From Aquicella lusitana (GTDB taxonomy: Bacteria; Pseudomonadota; Gammaproteobacteria; DSM-16500): DNA of 64,000 nucleotides. The stretch is from assembly GCF_902459475.1 (NCBI RefSeq), contig NZ_LR699114.1, positions 1,116,001 through 1,180,000 of the forward strand, in the 5' to 3' direction. Both the position numbers and the translations under genes were made by a program. Under the pieces are notes generated by a model that saw nothing but the letters and a program-made list of their open reading frames with translations, was not told the origin of the DNA and did no database searches. The first letter of the stretch is position 1. The number at the start of each line of letters is the position of its first letter. Positions 54,168 to 63,350 of this stretch are shown in pieces.

Positions 54168-54375
54168 CTCTGTGAGTAAGCTATCGAAAACTGCCGTGAA
54201 ACGCCATAGATCAAGACCTTGAGATAAAAGAACAAGAACTGAACACAAGTAAATATTATATTTAAATCAATAGGTTAGTGAAAAATATCAGGCAAGTGAT
54301 GATAATTGCTCCACATTTTGCATTGAAGAAGCAGTCGGGATGGCGTTTGTGAACAATTACTACGCTGGCTGTGAA

Positions 54376-56436
54376 TTAAACAGTGCTTATTTCATCACCA
54401 TAAAAAGCTTTTAATTCACGCAGCATCATGGCCGCTGGTGAATGGCGTGCAAACGAGGACTGTAAATCATTTGTCCACTGCCCATTCACAAGATTAACCA
54501 GAATAGGCATGCGAAGATCCTTGTGTTGGGGATAAAGCGCCAGCATCCAGTCGCCATAAATATCTGCGTATTGTTTGCTATGGATAATCATTTGCCCCAT
54601 AGAAGCCTTCACCGTAAGACGAGTGGTGACAGGATCAATCTGGAACAGTTGGATACCTTCGAGCAAGACTTTACGTGTCTCTGGATAAACAGTTCGGATG
54701 GCTTCGGGCGAAAAATCGCTTTCCAGGAAAATGTGTCTAGACGAAGGTAACTTCCCGCCTCCTTTGATCACCGACACCAGAGAAGTACAGGACGAGCAGG
54801 AAAGAGGATTATCCAACGGAACATGAGCAGAATCCGTAATGCCCAGTAATGCCAGCAGGGTAGGCTTAATGTCCAGTAACGAAACAGCACCCGGCACGAC
54901 ATTCTTTTGCTGATCCCCTGCCCCATAAAGCCTGAAGGCAAGCAACGTATGGTATTGAGGAAGCCCCAGCACATCCGTTCCATGCCCTGCTGATTGATTA
55001 ATAGCTTCATCATCAAGGCTTGGAGGATAAAACCGCGGGATTGCCTCCCTCTTCCTCGCTGGCAGGAATAAATCCTTTTCCGTAATGCGGTCACCAGCCA
55101 ATTCCAATGCTTCGCCATGGTCAGATAATAAGACCACAATGGCATGATCCAGCAGATGATTTTTTTTTAGCAGCGTAAAGAAATCCCGTAACTGTCTGTC
55201 CACGCGCTGTATACTTTTCTGATAGCGTTCGCGAATAGAATAATCTTCGCCTGATAGACTAGCCCAAAGATAAGGGTGATGAGGGAGACAAAAGTGCACT
55301 GCCAACATCATAGGCTTTGTTCGGTGAGCTTCCAGTGTGGAATCCAGCAAATGTAAAAAACTGTCTGGTTCATAATTGAAATAAACCGCCCGGTTGGCAT
55401 AACTATAAGGAAACAACCATTTACCCAAAGACGTATTCACCAGCAGATTAGATAAGGGAAAATCATTGAAGGTACCCAATAAAAAATCATTTAGACCCAT
55501 TGGCGGTGTGATAACTTGATTAAAGCCAAAGTTTTTGTCTAGGTTGCTAAACCGAACTTCATCCGTTGCAAAAACCGTTTCATAACCATTGCGTCTTAAA
55601 ATAGCAGGCAAGGCTTGGGCAAAATTCAGCTTATCCTGCTGGGCCAGGTTAAAACGAATACCTGTTTGCCTGGGATATTGTCCAGTTAAAATACCGGCCC
55701 AGGAAGGAAATGTGCGGGCAAGCGGCGTGACTGCTTCCGCAAACACGGTAGCCTGGTTTAGAAAAGCATCCATAAATGGCGTTCTGTTGTCGTGCCCGAA
55801 AAAGCCTAAAAAATCAGGGCGAAGCGAATCCACACCGACTAAAATAATATTTGGACGCTCCCGGGTCGCAGCGTCATGGACCACAGGTAAAGCAGGTTTT
55901 AAAAATGAAAAACCTAAAGCTGCGATAACTGCACATAGGGTGATCGCACCCGGCCAAAGCCCCCAGCTTTTATAGAGCAAATGCAAGCAGCCGAGACCGG
56001 CAAAAATAATAAAAAAAAGGCAGCAAATAGATAAAATAGACAAGAGATAACTGGCTGCAGCAGGGCTAAAAAGTATAAAACCTGTAAGACCTGCAAATTT
56101 GGAATTAGGAAAGTAGACCTGATTCGCCACTAGCAGTGTAACGATACCTATTACCCAAATCCCGATGCCAAGTGGAATTTGTCGGTGCGGTGGAGCGTGA
56201 AAAAAACGCGCAATACTACTGGCTGCTCCCCACACGATCATGCAAAACATAAAATGAATGAGCAAATGCGCGAAAATAAAATAGAGGATACCAGGCAAGA
56301 TCGACAGTGGGATTTGCAATTGGCTAGATACGAAACTGAAATCAGAAAGATAGGCTTTGTTGCATTGAATAAAAAAGCTTATCTCTAGTAAAAAAAAGAA
56401 AGCGGTTAATAAAAGAAGATAAAAAAACAGGCTCAT
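54376..56436 (-). CDS. Membrane-anchored sulfatase/phosphoryl-transferase family protein
   Basis: About five N-terminal membrane helices (residues about 1-180) precede an alkaline-phosphatase-superfamily domain. The metal and nucleophile region is NIILVGVDSLRPDFLGFFGH, then LARTFPSWAGILTGQYPRQ, with Thr in the nucleophile place, and later VVLLSDHGEAL. This resembles LTA-synthase or phosphoethanolamine-transferase-type enzymes acting in the periplasm more than Cys/Ser sulfatases. ATG 56436 lies inside the terminator hairpin of fadE; ATG 56493 (extra 19 residues) overlaps fadE by 29 bp. Neither has a good ribosome site. Confidence 0.8.
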   Translation of the reverse strand: MSLFFYLLLLTAFFFLLEISFFIQCNKAYLSDFSFVSSQLQIPLSILPGILYFIFAHLLIHFMFCMIVWGAASSIARFFHAPPHRQIPLGIGIWVIGIVTLLVANQVYFPNSKFAGLTGFILFSPAAASYLLSILSICCLFFIIFAGLGCLHLLYKSWGLWPGAITLCAVIAALGFSFLKPALPVVHDAATRERPNIILVGVDSLRPDFLGFFGHDNRTPFMDAFLNQATVFAEAVTPLARTFPSWAGILTGQYPRQTGIRFNLAQQDKLNFAQALPAILRRNGYETVFATDEVRFSNLDKNFGFNQVITPPMGLNDFLLGTFNDFPLSNLLVNTSLGKWLFPYSYANRAVYFNYEPDSFLHLLDSTLEAHRTKPMMLAVHFCLPHHPYLWASLSGEDYSIRERYQKSIQRVDRQLRDFFTLLKKNHLLDHAIVVLLSDHGEALELAGDRITEKDLFLPARKREAIPRFYPPSLDDEAINQSAGHGTDVLGLPQYHTLLAFRLYGAGDQQKNVVPGAVSLLDIKPTLLALLGITDSAHVPLDNPLSCSSCTSLVSVIKGGGKLPSSRHIFLESDFSPEAIRTVYPETRKVLLEGIQLFQIDPVTTRLTVKASMGQMIIHSKQYADIYGDWMLALYPQHKDLRMPILVNLVNGQWTNDLQSSFARHSPAAMMLRELKAFYGDEISTV

Positions 56437-56453
56437 CGCAGCGGATGAGCCTG
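56428..56453 (-). terminator. Terminator of the second fadE, overlapping the sulfatase start
   Basis: CAGGCTCATC pairs perfectly with GATGAGCCTG around a 6-base loop and is followed on the minus strand by TTTTTTTATC. On the plus strand it is followed by TTTTATTT. It lies 12 bp after the fadE stop. Confidence 0.8.
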
Positions 56454-56464
56454 TTTTATTTACA

Positions 56465-58945
56465 TTAGCCGTTGGTGCCGTCTGATTGTGCATAAAGACT
56501 TTGATAGGACTCGCTTAATATATTTCTGGCCAGGTCTTCAGTTAAAAAGTCATCGACTGCGATCACTTTCTTGCGCGCTTCTTCAGCCTGCATGAAAATA
56601 TCAAATTGTTCGACAGTAATAATTTTTCTCTCCAATGCAGACTGCGCTTGCTCAAACAAGGTATAGCCATGGACTGCCTCATCCTGTTTTGCCGTCTTAA
56701 TCAGTTTTTCTATCGGCTCGGCTGCAATGGTTTTAATCAAGGCATCCTGAATATCAGCCAGCACATTTTCCTTTACAGGCGATAAAAATGCACCTGCTGC
56801 GATGCGTTGGCGCGTTTCAGTGGGTGCCATCAGGAGCCCGGCGATTTTATGATTTAATCTGTCTTTGGGTTTTGAAAAATGCTTTCCAAGCGGGAAAATA
56901 AATAGGCGTAATAACGCAGCCATCCAACGATTCGGGAAATTTTTTATAATTTCGTCAAACCGTTCCTGAATGTTAAACAGGCAATACTGGCTGATAAAAT
57001 GTACCACTGGAAGATCATCATTATTCTCGCCCTGATCGTGATATTGTTTAAGTGTAGAGGACAATAAATAAAGATAGCTTAAAATATCACCCAGTCTCGC
57101 GGAAATACTTTCCTTGCGCTTTAAGTTACTACCTAGGCTCAGCATGGAAACATCGGTAATGAGGGCAAAAGCAGAGGCAAAACGCGTGGCTTGCTGGAAA
57201 TAGCGCTTTAACTTGCCTTTGGGTGCATGCACGATATAACTGCCCGTCAGCCCTAGCACTAGACTGCGTATGACATTACTGATGCCAAACGCCATATGCC
57301 GGATAACAGCCTTGTCAAAAGCCGCCAACGCTGCTTTGTTATCTGTTAGCTGGGCAGCTTCCAGCTCGGCCAAGACATAAGGATGACAACGAATCGCACC
57401 CTGACCAAAGATAATCATGTTGCGCGTTAAAATATTCGCACCTTCTACTGTGATTGCAATGGGTGATGACTCGTAACCTCTGCCTATGTAATTTTTGGGA
57501 CCCAGACAAATTCCCTTACCGCCATGAATATCCATGCCATCGCAAGCAATCGTTCGGCCAAGTTCTGTCACGTGGTATTTCACAATGGCTGAAGCAACCG
57601 AAGGCTTTTCACCCATATCGACTGCCCCCGCTGCCAACGTACGGGCAGCATCCATGAGGTAAGTATATGCACCGATACGGGCGAGCGGTTCTTCAATCCC
57701 CTCAAAGCGGCCAATGGGTATATTAAACTGCTTGCGTATACGGGAATATGCTCCGGTTGCATAAGAAAGCACTTTTGCACCACCAACAGTGCTAGCAGGC
57801 AAGGTAATCGCCCTGCCCGCTGCTAGACATTCCATCAACATGCGCCAGCCTTTTCCTGCCTGCGCTGCACCGCCAATAATCCAGTCCATGGGAATAAACA
57901 CATTTTTTCCCTGGATAGGCCCGTTTTGGAAGGGTGTATTAAGCGGAAAATGACGGCGTCCAATGGTGACACCGGGTGTATTGCGCGGAATAAGTGCACA
58001 GGTAATGCCTATATCTTCTTTATCACCCAGCAAATGATCAGGATCATACAATTTAAAGGCAAGACCAATGACAGTGGCAACAGGGGCCAAGGTAATATAA
58101 CGCTTGTCCCAATTAAGCCGTATCCCCAATACTCTTTTGCCCTGTTGCTCTTCATAGCAGACAATTCCATGATCAGACATAGCTCCTGCATCGGAACCTG
58201 CTTCAGGAGAAGTTAGGGCAAAACAGGGCATTTCTTCTCCTCTGGCAAGCCGTGGCAAATAATATTCTTTTTGTTCCTCTGTCCCATAATGCAGTAATAA
58301 TTCTGCAGGGCCCAATGAATTGGGAACCGCCACGGTAGATGACACGGTAATGCTGCGGCCGCTGATTTTGACCAGAATCTGTGAATGTGCAAAAGCTGAA
58401 AACTGTTTACCGCCATATTGTTTGGGAATGATCAAACCAAAAAAACCTTCTTTTTTAAGAAATTCCCACATCGCCGGCGGCAGATCAGCACGATTATGCG
58501 TAATATCCCAGTCATTAATCATGCGGCATAAGGTTTCAACCGGACCGTCAATAAAAGCCTGCTCTTCTTCTGTCAGCTTAGGTCTGGGGAAAGATAGTAG
58601 TTTTTGCCAGTCTGGATTACCACGAAAGAGATCAGCTTCCCAGGTCACCGTTCCTGCCGTGATGGCTTCACGTTCCGTACGTGACATCTTTGGCATGACC
58701 TTGCGATAAAAATTAAAGAGGGGCTGGCTAATAAAACGGCGGCGCCACATCGAAATATTAAGCGGTAAAAACACAGCTAAAAACGCAATCCAGCCAAGCG
58801 TAACACCCGCTGTCAATCCATTAAATTTTGTGGCCAAAATAAGCAGCAAAGCAAAACTGATTGTCCATATTATCAGTGCGGCACGATGATAAGCCAACGC
58901 AATCAAAGCAGCCAAAGATGCAAGAAACCAACCTAACCCTATCAT
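56465..58945 (-). CDS. fadE: Acyl-CoA dehydrogenase FadE (second copy)
   Basis: A paralogue of the FadE at 48136 with the same design: N-terminal membrane helices (LGWFLASLAALIALAYH..., AFLAVFLPLNISMW), then FFGLIIPKQYGGKQFSAFAH, FALTSPEAGSDAGAMSDHG and GKGWRMLMECLAAGRAITLP. The 826 residues match. It is not linked to a thiolase, so the two copies may differ in chain length or control. It starts with a 44-bp gap after the DUF1189 gene. Confidence 0.93.
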   Translation of the reverse strand: MIGLGWFLASLAALIALAYHRAALIIWTISFALLLILATKFNGLTAGVTLGWIAFLAVFLPLNISMWRRRFISQPLFNFYRKVMPKMSRTEREAITAGTVTWEADLFRGNPDWQKLLSFPRPKLTEEEQAFIDGPVETLCRMINDWDITHNRADLPPAMWEFLKKEGFFGLIIPKQYGGKQFSAFAHSQILVKISGRSITVSSTVAVPNSLGPAELLLHYGTEEQKEYYLPRLARGEEMPCFALTSPEAGSDAGAMSDHGIVCYEEQQGKRVLGIRLNWDKRYITLAPVATVIGLAFKLYDPDHLLGDKEDIGITCALIPRNTPGVTIGRRHFPLNTPFQNGPIQGKNVFIPMDWIIGGAAQAGKGWRMLMECLAAGRAITLPASTVGGAKVLSYATGAYSRIRKQFNIPIGRFEGIEEPLARIGAYTYLMDAARTLAAGAVDMGEKPSVASAIVKYHVTELGRTIACDGMDIHGGKGICLGPKNYIGRGYESSPIAITVEGANILTRNMIIFGQGAIRCHPYVLAELEAAQLTDNKAALAAFDKAVIRHMAFGISNVIRSLVLGLTGSYIVHAPKGKLKRYFQQATRFASAFALITDVSMLSLGSNLKRKESISARLGDILSYLYLLSSTLKQYHDQGENNDDLPVVHFISQYCLFNIQERFDEIIKNFPNRWMAALLRLFIFPLGKHFSKPKDRLNHKIAGLLMAPTETRQRIAAGAFLSPVKENVLADIQDALIKTIAAEPIEKLIKTAKQDEAVHGYTLFEQAQSALERKIITVEQFDIFMQAEEARKKVIAVDDFLTEDLARNILSESYQSLYAQSDGTNG

Positions 58946-58989
58946 ATTTTTTCCCTTAAATTATAAAAACCGAAATGATATCCGTAACC

Positions 58990-59754
58990 TTAACGCCTGT
59001 TTGCAACGATGCCGTAGAATAAATAAATCATGGCCAGAATGAAATAGAAAAGTAGTTGATATGCAAACTGGATGGCAAAAAAGTCAAAAATAGTGGCTAC
59101 GACAATAACGGGTGTAATGGCCACCATGGCAATTTGCAAAATCTGACCGTAAGACAACGGCACCTTCGCGATGACACCAAAAATCTTGCCAATAATGCTG
59201 TATATTAATGCCTGAATAAGACGATAAGCATAGCCAGCGACAACAAAAATCACAAAAAAGAAAATCCAGGCAAAGTTCAAATAACGTTTGACAATCGCAT
59301 TGACGGTTTCCGGCACAATGACCATATTAAGTGTGTTTGGTAAAGAAGTGGTGCGGATTTGATTTTCATTATGCCGGGAAATAATTTGCGTTTGCGTGAC
59401 TAAAACTTCTGCCTTCGCCTCATCCAGACTGGTGTACTTGCCTGTGGTATCGATAACAGCAAATACTTGCTTTGTTTCAGGATCATGAATGACATAAGGA
59501 CGCTCTTCTGGCGTAGAAATTTTGCCATCCTTGATGGTAACCACCGGCATTTGCGCAACCAGCTTATCTGCATTGGCTGCATAAATCATATTGAGACTAT
59601 GCTGAAACTGGTAAGTGAATAAGACCCATGACAAGGCAACGATCATGAGCAAATACAAAAATGCCTTGCCACCCCAGTTTGTCGCAACATCCCTGTACAA
59701 ATTTTTAGAATAAAATGATAGATAGATAGCTTGAAAAATATTGTACTGTCGCAT
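58990..59754 (-). CDS. DUF1189 integral membrane protein
   Basis: A 254-residue inner-membrane protein with the DUF1189 pattern: IFQAIYLSFYSKNLYRDVA at the N-terminus, one membrane helix (FLYLLMIVALSWVLFTYQF), a periplasmic soluble loop (about 50-150) and four C-terminal helices (FAWIFFFVIFVVAGYAYRL, ALIYSIIGKIFGVIA, VAITPVIVVATIFDFF, LLFYFILAMIYLFYGI). Role unknown. An AGGAGAA site precedes the ATG at 59754, 23 bp from the hpt stop. Confidence 0.8.
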   Translation of the reverse strand: MRQYNIFQAIYLSFYSKNLYRDVATNWGGKAFLYLLMIVALSWVLFTYQFQHSLNMIYAANADKLVAQMPVVTIKDGKISTPEERPYVIHDPETKQVFAVIDTTGKYTSLDEAKAEVLVTQTQIISRHNENQIRTTSLPNTLNMVIVPETVNAIVKRYLNFAWIFFFVIFVVAGYAYRLIQALIYSIIGKIFGVIAKVPLSYGQILQIAMVAITPVIVVATIFDFFAIQFAYQLLFYFILAMIYLFYGIVANRR

Positions 59755-59777
59755 GACACATTCTCCTTATAGGACAA

Positions 59778-60335
59778 TCAGTCACTGCTATTTACCGCAT
59801 AAATTCCCGGAACATTGCGCAAGTATTCCTCATAATCCAATCCAAAACCAAATAGATATTTATCTTCTGTGGTGACGCCTACAAAGTTAGGCTCAAAATC
59901 CACACCGGGCTCTCGTGTACGCTTTTTGCTGACCATCACAGCTGAGTAAATAGCATTTGCTTTAGCTTGCTTGCAATAATCAATGATGGCCGCGAGCGTC
60001 AAGCCGCCATCCATAATGTCATCAATAATAAGTACTGTGCGATCTTTTAAACTTTGTCGCGGTTCAACCAGCCAATGTAAATCACCGCCACGAGTGGTAC
60101 CGCGGTAGCGTGTAGCATGAATATAATCAATCTCTAAAGGAAAATGCAGTCGTGTCAGCAGGTGTCCTGTGGTAATCAGGGCACCCGTCATGACACACAA
60201 GATAATGGGATTCTTGTCTTTCAGCGCGTGTGTTATTTCCTTGGCCATTCGATCGAGCGCTTCATTGATTTCATCAAAGCTATAGAGACACTCAGCTTCC
60301 TCAAGTATTGATTGAATTTTAGTTATCGTTTCCAT
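59778..60335 (-). CDS. hpt: Hypoxanthine(-guanine) phosphoribosyltransferase
   Basis: Purine salvage: hypoxanthine or guanine plus PRPP gives IMP or GMP. The PRPP loop VLIIDDIMDGGLTLAAIIDY, PILCVMTGALI-type region and the C-terminal LFGFGLDYEEYLRNVPGIYA are typical. The usual DDIxDTGxTL has Gly instead of Thr in the third-last position. The 185 residues match. Confidence 0.9.
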   Translation of the reverse strand: METITKIQSILEEAECLYSFDEINEALDRMAKEITHALKDKNPIILCVMTGALITTGHLLTRLHFPLEIDYIHATRYRGTTRGGDLHWLVEPRQSLKDRTVLIIDDIMDGGLTLAAIIDYCKQAKANAIYSAVMVSKKRTREPGVDFEPNFVGVTTEDKYLFGFGLDYEEYLRNVPGIYAVNSSD

Positions 60336-60419
60336 ATGCCTATTATATCTTATTAAGAATTAACACTACCCCAGTAAAAAACCAGGGGCCTTTGCTTTCG
60401 CCTTGCATACGACAAGGTC

Positions 60420-61466
60420 TTAAACTTTAACAGTTTTTTGCGCGAGACTCAGCAAAAAACGCCGTGCATCCTGCCATCGCTGATTTTCTTTAATGGATTC
60501 CTGAGCATACGAAAAGTGTCGAGCGAGAACCCCGCGCCACTTTGGTTCGCTCACCTGACATAAGGCGGCTGAAAGTTCATTAAGCACCTGAATAACCCCC
60601 TTGCGCTGATTACAGAGTAAAACAAAGTCGCAACCCGCCTCCCGGGCCGCCGCTACACGGTCAGCATAATTAGCCGAGATATTCGCACCTTCCATGTTGA
60701 GGTCGTCGCTAAAAATAACACCCGAAAAGCGCAGCTGCTCGCGCAAAATAACCTGCAACCATTGACGCGAAAAACTTACCGGGCGCTCATCCACCGCAGG
60801 AAATATAATATGGGCGGCCATGATGGCGTTAAGTCCGGACGCGATTAAAGCAGCAAAGGGAATTAAATCACCCTGCTCGATTTCATTTAACGTTCTCGGA
60901 TCAACAGGAACCGCAACATGCGAGTCCAAAGACACTGAACCATGACCTGGAAAGTGCTTGCCCGTTGCCGCCATTCCCGCCTCAGCCATCCCCTGGATAA
61001 AAGCACCTGCCAGGCGAATGATAGCTTGGGGCGCCGTATGGAAGGCTCGATCTCCAATGACGGAACTCAGTCCTTTATCCACATCCAGCACCGGCGCGAA
61101 ACTCAGATCTATGCCAACGGACAACAATTCAGCTGCCATCAACCAACCTGTCTGCCTTGCTTGTGTACAAGCTTCATGCGGCTGATCGTCATACATTTGG
61201 CCGAAGGTGCGCATAGCGGGCAGTCGAGTAAATTCAGGGATAAAACGTTGTACCCTGCCGCCCTCCTGGTCAACCATGATAAGCAACGGCTGTTTTCGGC
61301 ATGCGCGTATGTGCTGACAAAGCGTTTGCAACTGGGCGCGGGAATCATAATTGCGCGTGAACAAAATTACACCACCTACCAGAGGATGCGCTAACAACTC
61401 CTGCTCTTCCTGAGACAGTGTTTTACTTTCTAAATCGATAATTAATGCGCCGAGCGTATTTGCCAT
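60420..61466 (-). CDS. nagZ: Beta-N-acetylhexosaminidase NagZ
   Basis: NagZ removes GlcNAc from anhydro-muropeptides in cytoplasmic peptidoglycan recycling. The GH3 motifs are FTRNYDSRAQLQTL, MVDQEGGRVQRF, GKHFPGHGSVSLDSHVAVPV (general acid/base loop) and the nucleophile Asp in VIFSDDLNMEGAN. The 348 residues match E. coli (341). It is divergent from prmB with 119 bp between. Confidence 0.95.
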   Translation of the reverse strand: MANTLGALIIDLESKTLSQEEQELLAHPLVGGVILFTRNYDSRAQLQTLCQHIRACRKQPLLIMVDQEGGRVQRFIPEFTRLPAMRTFGQMYDDQPHEACTQARQTGWLMAAELLSVGIDLSFAPVLDVDKGLSSVIGDRAFHTAPQAIIRLAGAFIQGMAEAGMAATGKHFPGHGSVSLDSHVAVPVDPRTLNEIEQGDLIPFAALIASGLNAIMAAHIIFPAVDERPVSFSRQWLQVILREQLRFSGVIFSDDLNMEGANISANYADRVAAAREAGCDFVLLCNQRKGVIQVLNELSAALCQVSEPKWRGVLARHFSYAQESIKENQRWQDARRFLLSLAQKTVKV

Positions 61467-61585
61467 TGTATGAAATTCATTCCTGACTGACGCGAGTCAT
61501 TATAATGTTGTTTTCAGCAATCATCCACCTTGGTAACATGAGGGTTGTCCGCGTGCTTAGCAAAATAACCGAATGGAAAAAGGCC

Positions 61586-62512
61586 ATGAGTAATTATTCA
61601 GAACTTAAAACGATACGTGATTTTATCCGTTACGCCACCAGCCGATTTAATGAAACCGGGCTTTATTATGGTCATGGTACAGACAATGCTTGGGATGAAG
61701 CAGTTGCGCTTGTTTTACACACATTACATTTGCCGCATTCGATTAATCCCGCCGTGCTCGATGCCCACCTTACCCAGAAAGAACAAACGCTGCTGTTTGA
61801 GCTCATTGAAGAACGTGTTATCAAACGTATTCCCGTGCCTTATTTAACGCATGAAGCCTGGTTCGCAAATTTGTCTTTTTACGTGGACGAACGCGTGCTG
61901 ATTCCCCGCTCGCCGATTGCGGAACTCATTGAAAACCATTTTGAACCCTGGGTCATCGCTGAAGATGTACACCATATTCTGGATTTATGCACAGGCAGCG
62001 GCTGTATTGCTATTGCCTGCGCTAAAGCTTTTCCAGCGGCAGAAATAGACGCCAGTGACATTTCCCCTGACGCACTCGCCGTCGCTAAAATTAATGTGTT
62101 AAGACATGATGTGGAAGATCAGGTCAAATTGTACGAATCCGATCTTTTCGCCTCACTACCCAAACAAAAATACGACATTATTGTCAGCAACCCGCCTTAT
62201 GTCAGCGCTGAAGAAATGACAACATTGCCACCAGAATATTTGCATGAACCTAAAGAAGGTTTATTAGGCGGCAACGAGGGGCTGGATTTTGCTGTGCGTA
62301 TCCTGCGTCATGCGCTTGAATATCTCAATCCTAATGGCATCCTGGTCGTTGAAGTGGGCAATAGTGAATTTGCGCTAGCAGAAAGATTTCCGGATGTTCC
62401 TTTTACCTGGCTCGAATTCGAACGTGGCGGTGGCGGTGTTTTTCTATTAACAGCGGAACAGTTGCAAACGCATCAGAAACTATTCACAGCCAGTGAACCA
62501 GCAGCGCAATGA
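61586..62512 (+). CDS. prmB: Ribosomal protein L3 glutamine methyltransferase PrmB
   Basis: PrmB methylates Gln150 of ribosomal protein L3. The SAM motif LDLCTGSGCIAIACAKAFP and the catalytic IIVSNPPYVSAEEM are present. ATG 61586 has AAGG just upstream and gives 308 residues, equal to E. coli PrmB (310); an ATG at 61505 would add 27 residues that do not fit. The N-terminal helical domain (LKTIRDFIRYATSRFNETGL) is typical. Confidence 0.93.
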   Translation: MSNYSELKTIRDFIRYATSRFNETGLYYGHGTDNAWDEAVALVLHTLHLPHSINPAVLDAHLTQKEQTLLFELIEERVIKRIPVPYLTHEAWFANLSFYVDERVLIPRSPIAELIENHFEPWVIAEDVHHILDLCTGSGCIAIACAKAFPAAEIDASDISPDALAVAKINVLRHDVEDQVKLYESDLFASLPKQKYDIIVSNPPYVSAEEMTTLPPEYLHEPKEGLLGGNEGLDFAVRILRHALEYLNPNGILVVEVGNSEFALAERFPDVPFTWLEFERGGGGVFLLTAEQLQTHQKLFTASEPAAQ

Positions 62513-62536
62513 TAGTCGTTTTCAGACATTGCAAGT

Positions 62537-62794
62537 CTAGGACAGGATTTTAATCTTCAGCGCATGAATCTGATCAGGCATCATGTCCTCGAACAAGGCG
62601 TAAATCTGGCGATGTGCATCAACGCGTGAAATGCCCTTAAAACAATCGGCCCTGATGATAACAGCAAAATGTCGTCCGCCGCCCTGATGACCAGCATGGC
62701 CAACATGCTGGTCACTTTCATCAATGACTTCAAGGTGCGAGGGTGAGAAAGTCTTTTTTATGCGGGTTTCGATAATGGCTCGTCGGTTCTGCAT
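62537..62794 (-). CDS. BolA family protein
   Basis: 85 residues: RAIIETRIKKTFSPSHLEVI, GGGRHFAVIIRADCFKGISR, DAHRQIYALFEDMMPDQIHAL match BolA (class II KH-like fold; the conserved His is in the RVDAHRQIY stretch). BolA proteins work with monothiol glutaredoxins in iron-sulphur handling or as regulators. ATG 62794 follows the yciB stop at 62799; a GAG lies about 10 bases upstream. Confidence 0.88.
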   Translation of the reverse strand: MQNRRAIIETRIKKTFSPSHLEVIDESDQHVGHAGHQGGGRHFAVIIRADCFKGISRVDAHRQIYALFEDMMPDQIHALKIKILS

Positions 62795-62798
62795 AATT

Positions 62799-63350
62799 TT
62801 AATGCTCAATTTTGTCCGATAAATAACGCATCAGATAGAAGGCCTGGAAGATACTGAATAGAAAAAGAGCGCCTGTTACGCCGTAAAATTTAAAGTTTAC
62901 CCAAGCATCATTACTGAAATAGTAAGCAATATAAAGATTCATGCAACCTAATCCCGAGAAAAACAGTGCCCAGATAAAATCCAATCGTTTCCAAACCTTG
63001 ATGGGGATCGCGCCTTTATCCTGCAGCATATTTTGCATTAAACGCTGCATCAATGATCGGCGGGCAATCAATTGATAGCCGACAATCACCAGCGCAAACA
63101 CCCAAAAAACAATAGTAGGCTTCCACTTTACAAAAATGGGATTATGAAAATAGAGCGTCATGCCGCCAAAAAATACAAACACACCCAATGTAATCAGCTG
63201 CTTGTTATCCCATTTTCCCGCCAAAAAACGGCTCAGGAGCACTTGTGCCAGGGTTGCCACAATACCGACCACCGTCGCGACATAAATATCATAAAATTTA
63301 AAAGCCAGAAAAAACAGAAATACTGGAAAAATCTCATAAAACAGTTGCAT
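62799..63350 (-). CDS. yciB: Inner membrane septation protein YciB (IspZ/InsA)
   Basis: An inner-membrane protein of 183 residues with five hydrophobic helices, matching E. coli YciB (179). FYEIFPVFLFFLAFKFYDIY leads the N-terminus and FIWALFFSGLGCMNLYIAYY and WVNFKFYGVTGALFLFSIFQ are near the C-terminus. ATG 63350 is chosen because AGGAA lies seven bases before it. It overlaps the RND gene by 17 bp. Confidence 0.93.
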   Translation of the reverse strand: MQLFYEIFPVFLFFLAFKFYDIYVATVVGIVATLAQVLLSRFLAGKWDNKQLITLGVFVFFGGMTLYFHNPIFVKWKPTIVFWVFALVIVGYQLIARRSLMQRLMQNMLQDKGAIPIKVWKRLDFIWALFFSGLGCMNLYIAYYFSNDAWVNFKFYGVTGALFLFSIFQAFYLMRYLSDKIEH

